A DNA stretch of 17,840 bases from Altererythrobacter sp. (GCA_024636575.1 JAGXGU010000053.1:1-17840), one strand, 5' to 3'. Positions 1 to 8,066 are shown, numbered from the stretch's first letter. The notes: generated from the sequence alone by a model not told the origin. Program-made: numbers and translations.

Positions 1-1171
1 CGGTAACCATGTCACCCGTATTGAGGGGCTGCGCGTTCGCGGCGCAGCGGATCAGCCAGTCTGCCCGCACCAGCGTGCTTTGCGAACCGCTGTCCTGATT
101 GCCGAGTGGCACCAACCCCTGTCCCTCCCACACGGCGCGAACAAAGGTCTCGCGGTCACCCGCCGCACCAAGCGGAGCGCCAAGCGGCAAGGTGCGCCAA
201 CGCAGCACATCCGCCAATGGCTGCCCCTGCAACAGGGCGAGCAGAGGGCGTAGAAATAACCGCGCGGTGACCATCGCCGAGGTCGGATTGCCCGGAAGCC
301 CCAGCACCAGAGAGCCTTTTGCGCGCCCGAGCCAGACCGGCTTGCCCGGCTTGATCGCCACCTTGGAAAACACCAGCTCCAGCCCGTGCGCCGCGAACAT
401 CGGCTTGGCGAAATCGCGTTCCCCTACAGAGGCCCCACCGGTGACGATGACGAGATCAGCCTGGCCCAGCGCCTCGCCTGCAATCTGTTCGAGCACGGCC
501 AGATCATCCACACCGGCATGGCGGGCGGTAATCCTCGCCCCCGCTGCCACTGCCATTGCAGCAACGCCAAAGCCCACGCTTTCAGGAATGGCATCGGCCC
601 GCTGATGCGCGCGTCCCGGCGGGGCGAGTTCGTCGCCCGTACTGATGATCGCAACGCGCGGGCGCGCGGCAACAATCAGCGACGCATGATCAGCGGCAGC
701 GGCCGCAATGATGGCGCGGGGGGACAGGCGTATGCCAGCAGGCAGGATCAATTCGCCCGCCGCAAAATCACTGCCCGCCTGGCGGACGTGCCAGCTTGGT
801 CCATACCCTTCGGCAAAGCGGACATTATCGCCAACCCGGTCCGCATATTCCTGCATGATGCAGCGATCGGCGCCATCGGGCATCGGTGCGCCGGTAAAGA
901 TGCGCACCGCCTGACCCACACCAACAGTGCCGGTAAATCCCGCTCCGGCGCGCGATTCCCCAATCACTTGCAAGCGATCACCGGCACGGGTCGCAGCACC
1001 ATTGACCGCATACCCATCCATTGCCGCGGTATCGCGCCGGGGTGCCTGGGTGCGCGCGTGAAGGGCCCGGGCCAGAATACGCCCCGCCACACGGGCCAGC
1101 GCGGTTCGCTCGCCAACGACCGGTGCGGAAATTTGCCCCAATCGCGCCAGTGCCTCGTCAAAATCCACCAT
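1..1171 (-). CDS. moeA: Molybdopterin molybdenumtransferase MoeA (3' end cut by window edge)
   Basis: MoeA inserts molybdate into adenylylated molybdopterin, the last step of molybdenum cofactor synthesis, in the cytoplasm. Conceptual translation gives 390 codons running off the left edge. Visible landmarks are MDGYAV about 50 residues in, FTGAPMPDGAD, the nucleotide-binding-like stretch STGDEL, VTGGASVGERDF, and the highly conserved GLPGNPTSAMV followed by the C-terminal beta-barrel domain. The last visible residues, NTGDMVT, match the typical MoeA ending, so probably only about ten residues are missing. The ATG at 1171 lies 19 bp after the moaB stop and is preceded by a purine-rich GGGAAAGG. 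It is the last gene of the minus-strand moaA-moaB-moeA run. The family assignment is secure; whether it is active depends on an intact moaA elsewhere. Confidence 0.93.
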   Translation of the reverse strand, partial: MVDFDEALARLGQISAPVVGERTALARVAGRILARALHARTQAPRRDTAAMDGYAVNGAATRAGDRLQVIGESRAGAGFTGTVGVGQAVRIFTGAPMPDGADRCIMQEYADRVGDNVRFAEGYGPSWHVRQAGSDFAAGELILPAGIRLSPRAIIAAAAADHASLIVAARPRVAIISTGDELAPPGRAHQRADAIPESVGFGVAAMAVAAGARITARHAGVDDLAVLEQIAGEALGQADLVIVTGGASVGERDFAKPMFAAHGLELVFSKVAIKPGKPVWLGRAKGSLVLGLPGNPTSAMVTARLFLRPLLALLQGQPLADVLRWRTLPLGAPLGAAGDRETFVRAVWEGQGLVPLGNQDSGSQSTLVRADWLIRCAANAQPLNTGDMVT

Positions 1172-1190
1172 TGCCCCGGCCTTTCCCGCT

Positions 1191-1727
1191 TCAGACACCC
1201 GGCCCGGCCAGCCGCGGCACTTGTCCGGCGATCGAGCAGGGGCGGTAGCGACTGTCGAATTCAAACCCCAGCACCAGATCCCACGCATCGCGGCAGGCCC
1301 CGGTGGAACCCGGCACGCAGAAAATGAAGGTGCTTTCTGCTTGCCCGGCAAAGGCGCGCGATTGCAGGGTGGACACGCCAATCGTGCCCATGCTGACCTG
1401 ATGGAACACTATGCTGAAGCCGTCCATCACCCGGCGCAGCAACGGCAGCACCGCTTCCGGTGTGACATCGCGGACGGTAAATCCGGTCCCCCCAGTGCTG
1501 AGGATAATATCCACCCCCGGATCGGCAATCCACGCCTGCATCTGGCCCTGGATCGCCTCTATATCATCGGTCACAATCTTTCGTCCCGCCAGATGGTGCC
1601 CTGCCCCGATCAGCCTTTCGGCCAACAGAGCGCCAGAAGTATCCGTCTGATGCGTGCGGGTATCCGACACGGTCAACACCGCAATATTCAGCGGATGGAA
1701 GGTCAGGCTTTCGTCAATTCCGGGCAT
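1191..1727 (-). CDS. moaB: Molybdenum cofactor biosynthesis protein MoaB (MogA/MoaB family)
   Basis: A 178-residue protein of the MoaB/MogA family, which binds molybdopterin and, in members shown to be active, adenylylates it before MoeA acts. The N-terminal strand IAVLTVSDTR and the signature STGGTGFTVRDVTPEA (about residues 77-92) are the family hallmarks. FCVPGSTGACRDAWD near residue 140 is also typical. The length is normal for MoaB. The ATG at 1727 is 3 bp past the stop of the upstream moaA remnant, and its ribosome binding site GGAGGGTGA lies inside the end of that gene, so the two are probably translationally coupled. Discrimination between MoaB and MogA is by length and context only. 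Confidence 0.9.
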   Translation of the reverse strand: MPGIDESLTFHPLNIAVLTVSDTRTHQTDTSGALLAERLIGAGHHLAGRKIVTDDIEAIQGQMQAWIADPGVDIILSTGGTGFTVRDVTPEAVLPLLRRVMDGFSIVFHQVSMGTIGVSTLQSRAFAGQAESTFIFCVPGSTGACRDAWDLVLGFEFDSRYRPCSIAGQVPRLAGPGV

Positions 1728-1730
1728 GGA

Positions 1731-2348
1731 TCACCCTCCGATAGAAGCGAGATGCGGGGTTGCACCGCTGTTGCCTTCGTGCAGGCGGTGCGCCGGTGCC
1801 TTGGTTCCGGTCAGCGCGCGGATCCGTTCGACCAGTTCATCCTGATCGGCATCGCTTTGCAGTAGCGGGCGCAGATCAATACCGCCATCGCCGAACAGAC
1901 ACAAATGCAGGCGCCCGTCTGACGAAAGCCGCAGCCGGTTGCAACTGGCGCAGAAATCCCTGGCATAGGGCGCGATTATTCCGATCCGGCCTTTGGCATC
2001 GGGATGGGCAAATTCGGCTGCCGGTCCGGCCCCGGCGGCGCGGGCAAGCCGTTTCCAGCCAGCTTGTTCCAGCTGGTCGATCACAGTCTGTCCGGCGAGA
2101 TGGCGTTCGGCAAAGAATTTCGTATTGTCGTTGGTCCGCATGACTTCGATGAAACGCAGCGACACATCATGTTGTGCGACGAAGGCGATCATTGCCTCCA
2201 GCTCATCGTCATTCACGCCGCGCATCGACGTTCCGATGAATTTGGTATCGGCAGAAATCGCCCGCGCCATGATGTCGGTATTCTCTGCATGGGCAGTGCC
2301 GGTGATCGTGAGCGCGGCAGCTGTCAGGATGGTTTTCAGATAGCGCAT
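1731..2348 (-). CDS. Chimeric ORF: exported-protein N-terminus fused to C-terminal half of MoaA
   Basis: MoaA (GTP 3',8-cyclase) is normally about 330 residues with a radical-SAM CxxxCxxC cluster near the N-terminus and a second cluster near the C-terminus. This 205-residue ORF has only the second half: RGVNDDELEAMIAF from residue 43, RFIEVM, the C-terminal cluster set C133-x2-C136-x13-C150 within ASCNRLRL, and the terminal diglycine. Residues 1-21 instead form a Sec signal peptide ending in AHA, followed by about 20 residues unlike MoaA (ENTDIMARAISADTKFIGTS). The junction is near position 2225. The chosen ATG has AAGGAA 9 bp upstream and sits 17 bp after the DUF2474 stop; a longer upstream reading frame merely overlaps that gene. 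As encoded, it cannot catalyse the MoaA reaction and would be exported. Probably a deletion product joining an exported-protein gene to moaA; an assembly artefact is possible. Confidence 0.8.
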   Translation of the reverse strand: MRYLKTILTAAALTITGTAHAENTDIMARAISADTKFIGTSMRGVNDDELEAMIAFVAQHDVSLRFIEVMRTNDNTKFFAERHLAGQTVIDQLEQAGWKRLARAAGAGPAAEFAHPDAKGRIGIIAPYARDFCASCNRLRLSSDGRLHLCLFGDGGIDLRPLLQSDADQDELVERIRALTGTKAPAHRLHEGNSGATPHLASIGG

Positions 2349-2365
2349 CGCGTCAATTCCTTGAT

Positions 2366-2494
2366 TCAGGGGTTCAGCCAAGTGCGAATTATCCAGGCAA
2401 CCGCACCAAGCACAGTCACACTCATCGCCCAGATCGCCGCCATCCAGGCCAGCCGTTTCCACAGCGGGGTCGATGGTTCACCAGGAGCGTGCAT
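2366..2494 (-). CDS. DUF2474-like small membrane protein of the cytochrome bd operon
   Basis: A 42-residue protein starting MHAPGEPSTPLWKRLAW and ending IIRTWLNP, with one transmembrane helix (about residues 17-36). Tryptophans and arginines at the helix ends are typical of the DUF2474 family encoded next to CydAB-type oxidases. Its ATG at 2494 shares one base with the cydB stop (TGATG), so translation is coupled. By position and topology it resembles CydX, the single-helix accessory subunit of the E. coli bd oxidase. A similar role in assembling or stabilising the oxidase is inferred. Position, size, hydrophobicity and the coupled start support a real gene. Confidence 0.8.
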   Translation of the reverse strand: MHAPGEPSTPLWKRLAWMAAIWAMSVTVLGAVAWIIRTWLNP

Positions 2495-3489
2495 CAATGA
2501 TACCCCTCATCACCAACCTTGCCGCGGAACACCCAATATGCCCAGGCTGTGTAACCGATGATCAGCGGCATCGTAATCACCACCCCGATCAGCATGAATA
2601 TCTGGCTGCGCTCAGGCGCTGCGGCATCCCAAATGGTCAGACCGGGCGGGACGACATAGGGCCACATGGTAATACCCAAACCTGCCATCCCGAACAGGAA
2701 CAAGGCCAGCGATAGCCAGAATGGCTTGCTGTGCCGGTCCACTGCCAAGGCGCGAAGCAGCGCGATTGCCGTGATACCGGTCAGGATTGGCACAGGCGCC
2801 GCAAAGAATATTTCCGGCGCTGTGAGCCATCTTTCGGCGTATTCGGCATTGAGCAGCAGATTATACAGGCTGACGGACCCCATCAGAATGAAAGTTGCCC
2901 AGGCAGCGCGTTTGGCCAGGATCCGCGCATGGTGCTGGCTTGGACCGTCGAGCTTCCATACCAGCCATGTCGCCCCCAGCAGGGCGTAGCCCGCAACTGT
3001 CCCCAGGCCTGTCAGCAAAGTGTAGGGCGTGAACCAGTCGAACCAGCTACCCGAATATGCCCGGCCTGTTACCTCGATACCCTGCAATAATGCGCCAAGC
3101 GTCATTCCCTGCGCCATCGCCGCCACGAAAGAACCGCCCGTAAAGGCAAAATCCCAGAAGCGTTGGTGGCGCGGATCACGCCAGCGATATTCGAATGCCA
3201 CGCCCCGGAAGACCAGGCCCAGCAGCATGGCGATGATCAAGGGATAGGTTGCCGGAAGGATCACGGCATAGGCAAGCGGGAACGCCGCAAACAGGCCGCC
3301 GCCGCCCAGAACCAGCCACGTTTCGTTCCCGTCCCATACCGGCGCGATGGAATTCATCGCCCGGTCACGTTCCGGTCCGGCAGCTAATGTCGGGAAAAGG
3401 ATCCCGATGCCAAGGTCGAACCCGTCCATGACTACGTAAGCGAATACGGAAAAAGCGATGATGAACGCCCAGATTACGGTCAAATCCAT
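2494..3489 (-). CDS. cydB: Cytochrome bd-type quinol oxidase subunit II (CydB/CioB)
   Basis: Subunit II of the membrane-bound bd-type quinol oxidase, which reduces O2 to water with electrons from quinol. The 331-residue protein is strongly hydrophobic with about eight or nine transmembrane segments. It begins MDLTVIWAFIIAFSVFAYVV, followed by MDGFDLGIGILFP and PVWDGNETWLVLGGGGLFAAFP, the conserved N-terminal signature of CydB. The start is the ATG at 3489, which shares one base with the cydA stop (TGATG). A reading frame extending 103 codons further upstream only shadows cydA. The length is shorter than E. coli CydB (379) and fits the CIO-type group. It forms a tightly overlapping operon with cydA and the DUF2474 gene. 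Confidence 0.93.
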   Translation of the reverse strand: MDLTVIWAFIIAFSVFAYVVMDGFDLGIGILFPTLAAGPERDRAMNSIAPVWDGNETWLVLGGGGLFAAFPLAYAVILPATYPLIIAMLLGLVFRGVAFEYRWRDPRHQRFWDFAFTGGSFVAAMAQGMTLGALLQGIEVTGRAYSGSWFDWFTPYTLLTGLGTVAGYALLGATWLVWKLDGPSQHHARILAKRAAWATFILMGSVSLYNLLLNAEYAERWLTAPEIFFAAPVPILTGITAIALLRALAVDRHSKPFWLSLALFLFGMAGLGITMWPYVVPPGLTIWDAAAPERSQIFMLIGVVITMPLIIGYTAWAYWVFRGKVGDEGYH

Positions 3490-4931
3490 CACACATCCTC
3501 CTTGCTGGCTGGAAGCGGCTGAACATGTCCAGGGTTCTGCGTCGGGCCAGGGGTAATACCGGCTGTCCGGATTGGCCCGGTATCCCCGCTCTTGATACCC
3601 GCTTCCCCAACATGCGGCGCGTGCCCCATAAGGCGAAGAATGTACCAGACACCCACGCCAAACACTGCGAAATAAACAATGATGAATGCCAGCAGCGATG
3701 CGGCAACGGCAGGCGCGTCCAGCGGTGACGCAGCTTCGGAAGTGCGCATGAGATTGTAAACGACATAGGGCTGGCGTCCGACCTCGGTTGTGATCCAACC
3801 GGCGATAACTGCAACGAAGCCGGACGGCCCCATTATCATCGCCGCGCGGTGCAGCCCTTTCGAACTATACAGCGATTTGCGCCACCGTGCCCACAAGCTC
3901 CACAGCCCGATCCCCAGCATGGCAAAACCGATGCCGACCATGATACGGAACGACCAGAAGACGGTCCCCACAGGCGGTTCTTCATTGTCGGGAATAGTGT
4001 CCAGCCCAGCCATCGGCGCGTTCAGATCGTGCTTCAGGATCAGGGAAGATGCCTTGGGGATTTCAATCTTGTAATCCACCCGTTTTTCCGCGCTGTTCGG
4101 AATGCCGAACAGGATCAGCGGCGCGCCATCGGGGTGGCTGTCAAAATGCCCCTCCATCGCCATCACTTTTTGCGGCTGATGTTGCAAAGTATTGAGGCCG
4201 TGCAAATCGCCTGCCACGATCTGGATCGGCGCGACGATTGCCGCCATCCACATGGCCATCGAGAACATTTTGCGCGCGTGCAAATTGCCGCGGTCTTTCA
4301 GCAAATGCCATGCACCCACTCCGCCTACCACGAAAGCAGTGGTCAGGAATGCGGCATTGACGGTGTGAAACAGGCGATAGGGAAAGCTGGGGTTGAAGAT
4401 GATATCCAGCCAGCTTGGCCCCGGCATGAATTGTCCATTTACCCCCATCTCGAACCCGACTGGCGTCTGCATCCAGCTGTTTACAGACAGTATCCAGGTG
4501 GCCGACATCAACGTACCGAATGCAACCATCAGCGTGGCGGTGAAATGCAGCCTCTTGCCAACCCGTTCCATGCCGAACAGCATGACACCCAGGAAACCTG
4601 CCTCAAGGAAAAATGCGGTCAGCACTTCATATGCCATCAACGGGCCCAGGATTGGGCCGGTCCGGTCCGAGAAAACGGACCAGTTGGTGCCAAACTGATA
4701 GCTCATGACAATGCCTGATACGACGCCCATGGCAAACGTGATGGCGAAGATTTTCAGCCAGTATCTGAACAGGTCGAGATACAGGGTTTTGCCCGTCTTC
4801 AACCACAGTCCTTCCAACACAGCGAGATAACTGGCCAATCCGATCGAAAAGGATGGAAAGATGAAATGGAAGCTGATCGTAAACGCAAACTGGATGCGCG
4901 CCAGCAGCAATGCATCGAAGTAATCGAACAT
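3489..4931 (-). CDS. cydA: Cytochrome bd-type quinol oxidase subunit I (CydA/CioA, short Q-loop type)
   Basis: Catalytic haem-bearing subunit of the bd oxidase, 480 residues. Expected ligands and functional residues are visible: H22 (in FHFIFPSFS), H189 (YRLFHTVNAAF), M331 (FRIMVGIG), the acidic pair E102/E110 (YEVLTAFFLE) and quinol-loop residues K255/E260 (QKVMAMEGHF). The C-terminal signature reads GWITTEVGRQPYVVYN, with Y where E. coli has W. The Q-loop is short, as in the cyanide-insensitive CIO branch. The ATG at 4931 has AAGGAT 7 bp upstream. The 168 bp upstream to the sqr stop shows no convincing FNR-type (TTGAT-N4-ATCAA) palindrome, so regulation is not evident. bd oxidases as a class resist sulfide and cyanide, which suits the sulfide-oxidation genes next door. 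Confidence 0.95.
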   Translation of the reverse strand: MFDYFDALLLARIQFAFTISFHFIFPSFSIGLASYLAVLEGLWLKTGKTLYLDLFRYWLKIFAITFAMGVVSGIVMSYQFGTNWSVFSDRTGPILGPLMAYEVLTAFFLEAGFLGVMLFGMERVGKRLHFTATLMVAFGTLMSATWILSVNSWMQTPVGFEMGVNGQFMPGPSWLDIIFNPSFPYRLFHTVNAAFLTTAFVVGGVGAWHLLKDRGNLHARKMFSMAMWMAAIVAPIQIVAGDLHGLNTLQHQPQKVMAMEGHFDSHPDGAPLILFGIPNSAEKRVDYKIEIPKASSLILKHDLNAPMAGLDTIPDNEEPPVGTVFWSFRIMVGIGFAMLGIGLWSLWARWRKSLYSSKGLHRAAMIMGPSGFVAVIAGWITTEVGRQPYVVYNLMRTSEAASPLDAPAVAASLLAFIIVYFAVFGVGVWYILRLMGHAPHVGEAGIKSGDTGPIRTAGITPGPTQNPGHVQPLPASKEDV

Positions 4932-5099
4932 TGTTTATATCCTTGGTGGGATGTCGGGCGGACAGGCTGTCATGGTTGGTGTTTACGTCACTGGTCTGGA
5001 ATCGCTGTCATCGGATCATACCTCTCGCCATGTCACCGGTCAGCGGAAAGTTCAGCCCGGCGCCGTTCGATGTGACGTTTGCGGGCGAAAGCGCAGTCA

Positions 5100-6329
5100 C
5101 TAGGCAGATCGCCGTTCATGCGGTTTTGCAAGCCATTCGCGGCCTTTCAGCATGCCGTTCCAGTAAACCCACGGCAGCACTTCGGACTTGAGCAGCCACG
5201 AAAGTTTTGTAGGCCGTGTTCCATCGATCAGCCATGTGGGGAAACTGGGCAGCAGTTTGCCGCCATAGCCGAATTCGGCAAGGATGATCTTTCCGCGTTC
5301 GACAGTCAAAGGGCAGGAACCGTAGCCATCGTAATCTGCGGCGGGCTGATTGCCATCAAGCACGGCAAGAGCGTTCAACGCCACAATCGGCGCCTGCTTG
5401 CGGGCGGCCGCCATTGTCTTGGCATTGGGCATCGAACCTGCATCCCCCAGGCCGAAAATATTCGGGTATCTGACGTGCTGCATCGTATATTGATCCACGT
5501 CGACAAAGCCGCTTTCGGCCGCCAACGGGCTGTCAGCGACAAATTTCGGAGCAACTTGCGGCGGCACGACATGCAGCATGCCGAATTCGCGCGTCACCAT
5601 TCCTTCCGCAGTTTCGAAGGTTGCAATTTTTGCCGCGCCATCGACCGAGACGAGGTTTGATCCCAGCTTCAGGCCAATCCCGTAGCGTTCCACATATTCC
5701 ATCAATGCCGGGACATAGGCCTCTACCCCGAACAGCACTCCGCCGGCATTATGAAACTCGACCTCGATGTCACCAAGGACGCTGCGGTCCTCCCATGCGT
5801 TGCAGGACAGATACATCGCCTTTTGCGGGGCACCGGCGCATTTGATCGGCATCGGCGGCTGGCTGAAGATCGCGCGGCCCGACTTCAAATTCCTGACCAG
5901 TTCCCACGTATAAGGTGCCAGATCGTAGCGATAATTCGAGGTGACGCCGTTCTTGCCCAGCGTCTCCTCCAGCCCTTCGATCTGCTCCCACGCCAGCCGG
6001 ATACCGGGGGCGACCACCAGGAGTTTGTAGGAGAGGACAGTACCGTCATCGAGCGTGACCTGATTATCATCGGGTTGGAAAGTGGCAGCCGCTTGCTTGA
6101 TCCATGTAACCGCCTTGGGCATCACACTGGCAGTCCGGCGGCGGGTTACCGGTGCATCGAAAACGCCGCCGCCAACCATGGTCCAACCGGGCTGGTAGTA
6201 ATGGTCTTCGCTGGGTTCGATAACCGCGATGTCGAGAGAAGACCGCCGCTTGAGAAGCGATGACGCGGTTGCGATCCCGGCAGAGCCGCCACCAATAATA
6301 ACAACATCGTGAGACAAGGTATTCGCCAT
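5100..6329 (-). CDS. sqr: Sulfide:quinone oxidoreductase, type II-like
   Basis: A membrane-associated flavoprotein of 409 residues that oxidises H2S to persulfide or polysulfide and passes electrons to quinone. The FAD-binding Rossmann motif VVIIGGGSAGIATASSL is at residues 9-25, and the second FAD contact FGLGDAGSMPNAKTMAA lies near 292-308. Two cysteines fit the redox pair: C164 in PIKCAGAPQKAMYLS and C339 in YGSCPLTV. The C-terminus has the amphipathic, tryptophan-rich character expected for membrane docking (WLLKSEVLPWVYWNGML). A strong AGGAGAG ribosome binding site lies 8 bp before the ATG. It follows the dioxygenase gene with a 70-bp spacer and is probably co-transcribed with it. Type II assignment rests on the CAGAPQK motif and resemblance to mitochondrial SQOR. 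Confidence 0.92.
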   Translation of the reverse strand: MANTLSHDVVIIGGGSAGIATASSLLKRRSSLDIAVIEPSEDHYYQPGWTMVGGGVFDAPVTRRRTASVMPKAVTWIKQAAATFQPDDNQVTLDDGTVLSYKLLVVAPGIRLAWEQIEGLEETLGKNGVTSNYRYDLAPYTWELVRNLKSGRAIFSQPPMPIKCAGAPQKAMYLSCNAWEDRSVLGDIEVEFHNAGGVLFGVEAYVPALMEYVERYGIGLKLGSNLVSVDGAAKIATFETAEGMVTREFGMLHVVPPQVAPKFVADSPLAAESGFVDVDQYTMQHVRYPNIFGLGDAGSMPNAKTMAAARKQAPIVALNALAVLDGNQPAADYDGYGSCPLTVERGKIILAEFGYGGKLLPSFPTWLIDGTRPTKLSWLLKSEVLPWVYWNGMLKGREWLAKPHERRSA

Positions 6330-6399
6330 CGTAAACTCTCCTGATTTTCTGCTATCGGCGATCAGACCGACGCGGAGCGATTGGCCTGATATGCCCCGA

Positions 6400-7332
6400 T
6401 CATACTGCGTTTACCGGGATCTTGATGTAACTGACGCCATTGGCTTCAGGTAGCGGCAAACGGCCGCCACGAATATTCACCTGCACGCTGGGCATGATCA
6501 GATTCGGCATGGAAAGGCCCTTGTCACGGGCTGTCCGCATGGCAACGAATTCGTCCTCGGTCGTGCCATCCTTGACGTGCACATTGCCTTCCCGTTGCTG
6601 CTTTACCGTCGTTTCCCAGGCATATTCATCGCGCCCCGGTGCCTTGTAATCGTGGCAAAGGAACAATCGTGTTTCGCCGGGAAGCGACAGCAAGCGCCGG
6701 ATAGACTGGAACAATTGGCGTGCGTCGCCCCCTGGGAAGTCCGCGCGTGCAGTGCCGAAATCGGGCATGAAAATCGTGTCGCCAACGAACGCCGCATCGC
6801 CGATGATGAAAGCCATGTCGGCCGGTGTATGGCCCGGCACATGCAAGGCGATGCCTTCCAGCTCGCCCAGTCTGAACGTTTCCCCATCATCGAACAACTT
6901 GTCGAACTGCGAACCGTCACACTCGAAATCACTCCCGGCGTTGAACAGCTTGCCAAAAACATCCTGCACCAGAATGATCCCGCGACCGATCGCGAGTTTT
7001 CCGCCAAGCTTTTCCTGCAGGTACGGCGCGGCAGAGATATGGTCGGCATGGGCATGCGTCTCGATCAGCCACATGACCTTCAGATTGTTTGATTTTGTGT
7101 ATTCGATAATACGGTCTGCCGATCCATTCGATGTCCGGCCCGATGCGGCCTCATAATCCAGAACCGAATCAATGATCGCAGCTTCGCCAGACTTCGGATC
7201 ATGCACTACATAGCTGATGGTATTGGTGGCCTCATCGAAGAACCCGGCAATTGACGGGCGAAGGGCCTTGTCTTCCCGCGCCCGGCTGATCTGAGCTGCG
7301 GCAGCTTCCAGACCAGGGTCGAAATTGCTCAC
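6400..7332 (-). CDS. MBL-fold persulfide dioxygenase (ETHE1/Blh-like)
   Basis: Metallo-beta-lactamase-fold enzyme of 310 residues resembling the sulfur dioxygenase part of ETHE1/Blh, which oxidises glutathione persulfide to sulfite using mononuclear iron. The metal-binding motif THAHADH is at residues 92-98 (H93, H95, D97, H98). Further ligands appear in HVPGHTPADMAF, GDTIFMPDFGTAR and FLCHDY. The preceding YVVHDPKSGEAAIID strand is typical of this subgroup. I chose the GTG at 7332, preceded by GGGAA at 7-bp spacing. An in-frame ATG 20 codons upstream (7392) falls inside a convincing promoter and adds a peptide unlike the family. Encoded just before sqr, it would consume the persulfide SQR makes. 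Confidence 0.88.
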   Translation of the reverse strand: MSNFDPGLEAAAAQISRAREDKALRPSIAGFFDEATNTISYVVHDPKSGEAAIIDSVLDYEAASGRTSNGSADRIIEYTKSNNLKVMWLIETHAHADHISAAPYLQEKLGGKLAIGRGIILVQDVFGKLFNAGSDFECDGSQFDKLFDDGETFRLGELEGIALHVPGHTPADMAFIIGDAAFVGDTIFMPDFGTARADFPGGDARQLFQSIRRLLSLPGETRLFLCHDYKAPGRDEYAWETTVKQQREGNVHVKDGTTEDEFVAMRTARDKGLSMPNLIMPSVQVNIRGGRLPLPEANGVSYIKIPVNAV

Positions 7333-7360
7333 AATATTTTCCCAGAACTTGGTTTCATAA

Positions 7361-7376
7361 AATGTGTATATGTATT
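7361..7376. promoter_or_regulatory. AT-rich imperfect dyad in divergent spacer (candidate ArsR operator)
   Basis: The sequence AATGTGTATATGTATT is an imperfect inverted repeat, reading AAT-N3-TATA-N3-ATT, centred between the divergent dioxygenase and peroxiredoxin genes. It covers the -10 element of the dioxygenase promoter, where a repressor would block transcription. ArsR-family dimers bind such AT-rich dyads, and the arsR gene is in the divergent operon. The binding assignment is inferred; only 10 of 16 positions are symmetric. Confidence 0.3.
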
Positions 7377-7392
7377 GCAAACGTAGAGTCAA
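7365..7392 (-). promoter_or_regulatory. Sigma-70-like promoter for the persulfide dioxygenase-sqr operon
   Basis: On the minus strand, TTGACT (7392-7387) and TATACA (7370-7365) are separated by 16 bp, a good match to the housekeeping -35/-10 consensus. Transcription would start near 7358, giving a leader of about 25 nt before the GTG at 7332. This placement rules out the longer ATG start at 7392, which would lie in the -35 box. Confidence 0.45.
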
Positions 7393-7409
7393 GTGCTAGT
7401 AGATTCCGC

Positions 7410-8066
7410 ATGAGCGAGTTTGAACCAAGGGACTTCCCGCATTCCGCATTGCGGATTGGCGACATGGCGCCGAATTTTACGGCCCGCAGCACGGCGGGTA
7501 ATGTTGAACTGTCCGCCTATCGCGGGAGGTGGCTCATCCTGTTCTCGCACCCCGCAGATTTTACTCCGGTATGCACGACCGAATTCGTCGCTCTCGCCCG
7601 AGAGGCTGCTGAATTCGATAGGCGGGAGTGCGCTCTCATGGCCTTGTCCGTGGACAGCTTGTTTGCCCATTTTGCATGGCTTCGATTGATCAAGGATCGC
7701 TTCGATTTGGAAGTGCGCTTTCCTGTTGTCGAAGACCCTACATTGGTAATTGGCCATGCCTATGGAATGGTTTCGGCGCAGGACAGCGATAGTGCCACGG
7801 TGCGCACGACCTACTTCATTGATCCGGACGGGGTGATCCGCGCGATGACCTGTTATCCGGCGAATGTCGGAAGGTCGGTCCCCGAAATGTTGCGAATTCT
7901 GGATGCCTTGAAAGCAGTCGATAAAGAGGGCGCGCTTGCTCCTGCAAACTGGGCAATCGGCGATCCGCTGCTAAGCCAGCCAACGGTTGAGATAGATGAT
8001 ATCTTTTCTGCCTCGGACGCGACCTCGTGGTTCCTCAAGGAGCATGGCAAGGACGCGCAACCATGA
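7410..8066 (+). CDS. Peroxiredoxin, 1-Cys (Prx6-like) family
   Basis: A cytoplasmic thiol peroxidase of 218 residues that reduces peroxides. The peroxidatic motif is PADFTPVCTTEF with C55 and T52, and the active-site arginine is probably R132 in ATVRTTYFIDPDG. The Prx6-type C-terminal region is present: YPANVGRSVPEMLRILDAL, then APANW and GDP. Two other cysteines, C74 and C148, are not in the standard resolving position of 2-Cys enzymes, so an external thiol such as TrxC encoded downstream may recycle it (inference). The ATG at 7410 was preferred over one 16 codons upstream, because the family N-terminus aligns from SALRIGDMAPNF and the upstream codons overlap the divergent promoter. Its stop overlaps arsR by 4 bp. 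Confidence 0.9.
   Translation: MSEFEPRDFPHSALRIGDMAPNFTARSTAGNVELSAYRGRWLILFSHPADFTPVCTTEFVALAREAAEFDRRECALMALSVDSLFAHFAWLRLIKDRFDLEVRFPVVEDPTLVIGHAYGMVSAQDSDSATVRTTYFIDPDGVIRAMTCYPANVGRSVPEMLRILDALKAVDKEGALAPANWAIGDPLLSQPTVEIDDIFSASDATSWFLKEHGKDAQP

Noticed and set aside
386..1327. Long plus-strand ORF opposite moeA
   Set aside because: Antisense shadow of moeA and moaB in GC-rich DNA; low-complexity, Arg/His-rich product with no family features.
3490..3798. N-terminal extension of cydB by 103 codons
   Set aside because: Overlaps cydA in another frame; CydB homology begins exactly at the coupled ATG at 3489.
3849..4718. Long plus-strand ORF opposite cydA
   Set aside because: Shadow of a clearly conserved gene; the product is rich in His, Arg and Gln with no recognisable domain.
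4932..5099. FNR/CRP-type operator upstream of cydA
   Set aside because: Looked for TTGAT-N4-ATCAA-like palindromes; none convincing.
7333..7392. Upstream ATG start for the persulfide dioxygenase
   Set aside because: It lies in the -35 box of a good promoter and adds 20 residues unlike the family; GTG 7332 has a ribosome binding site.
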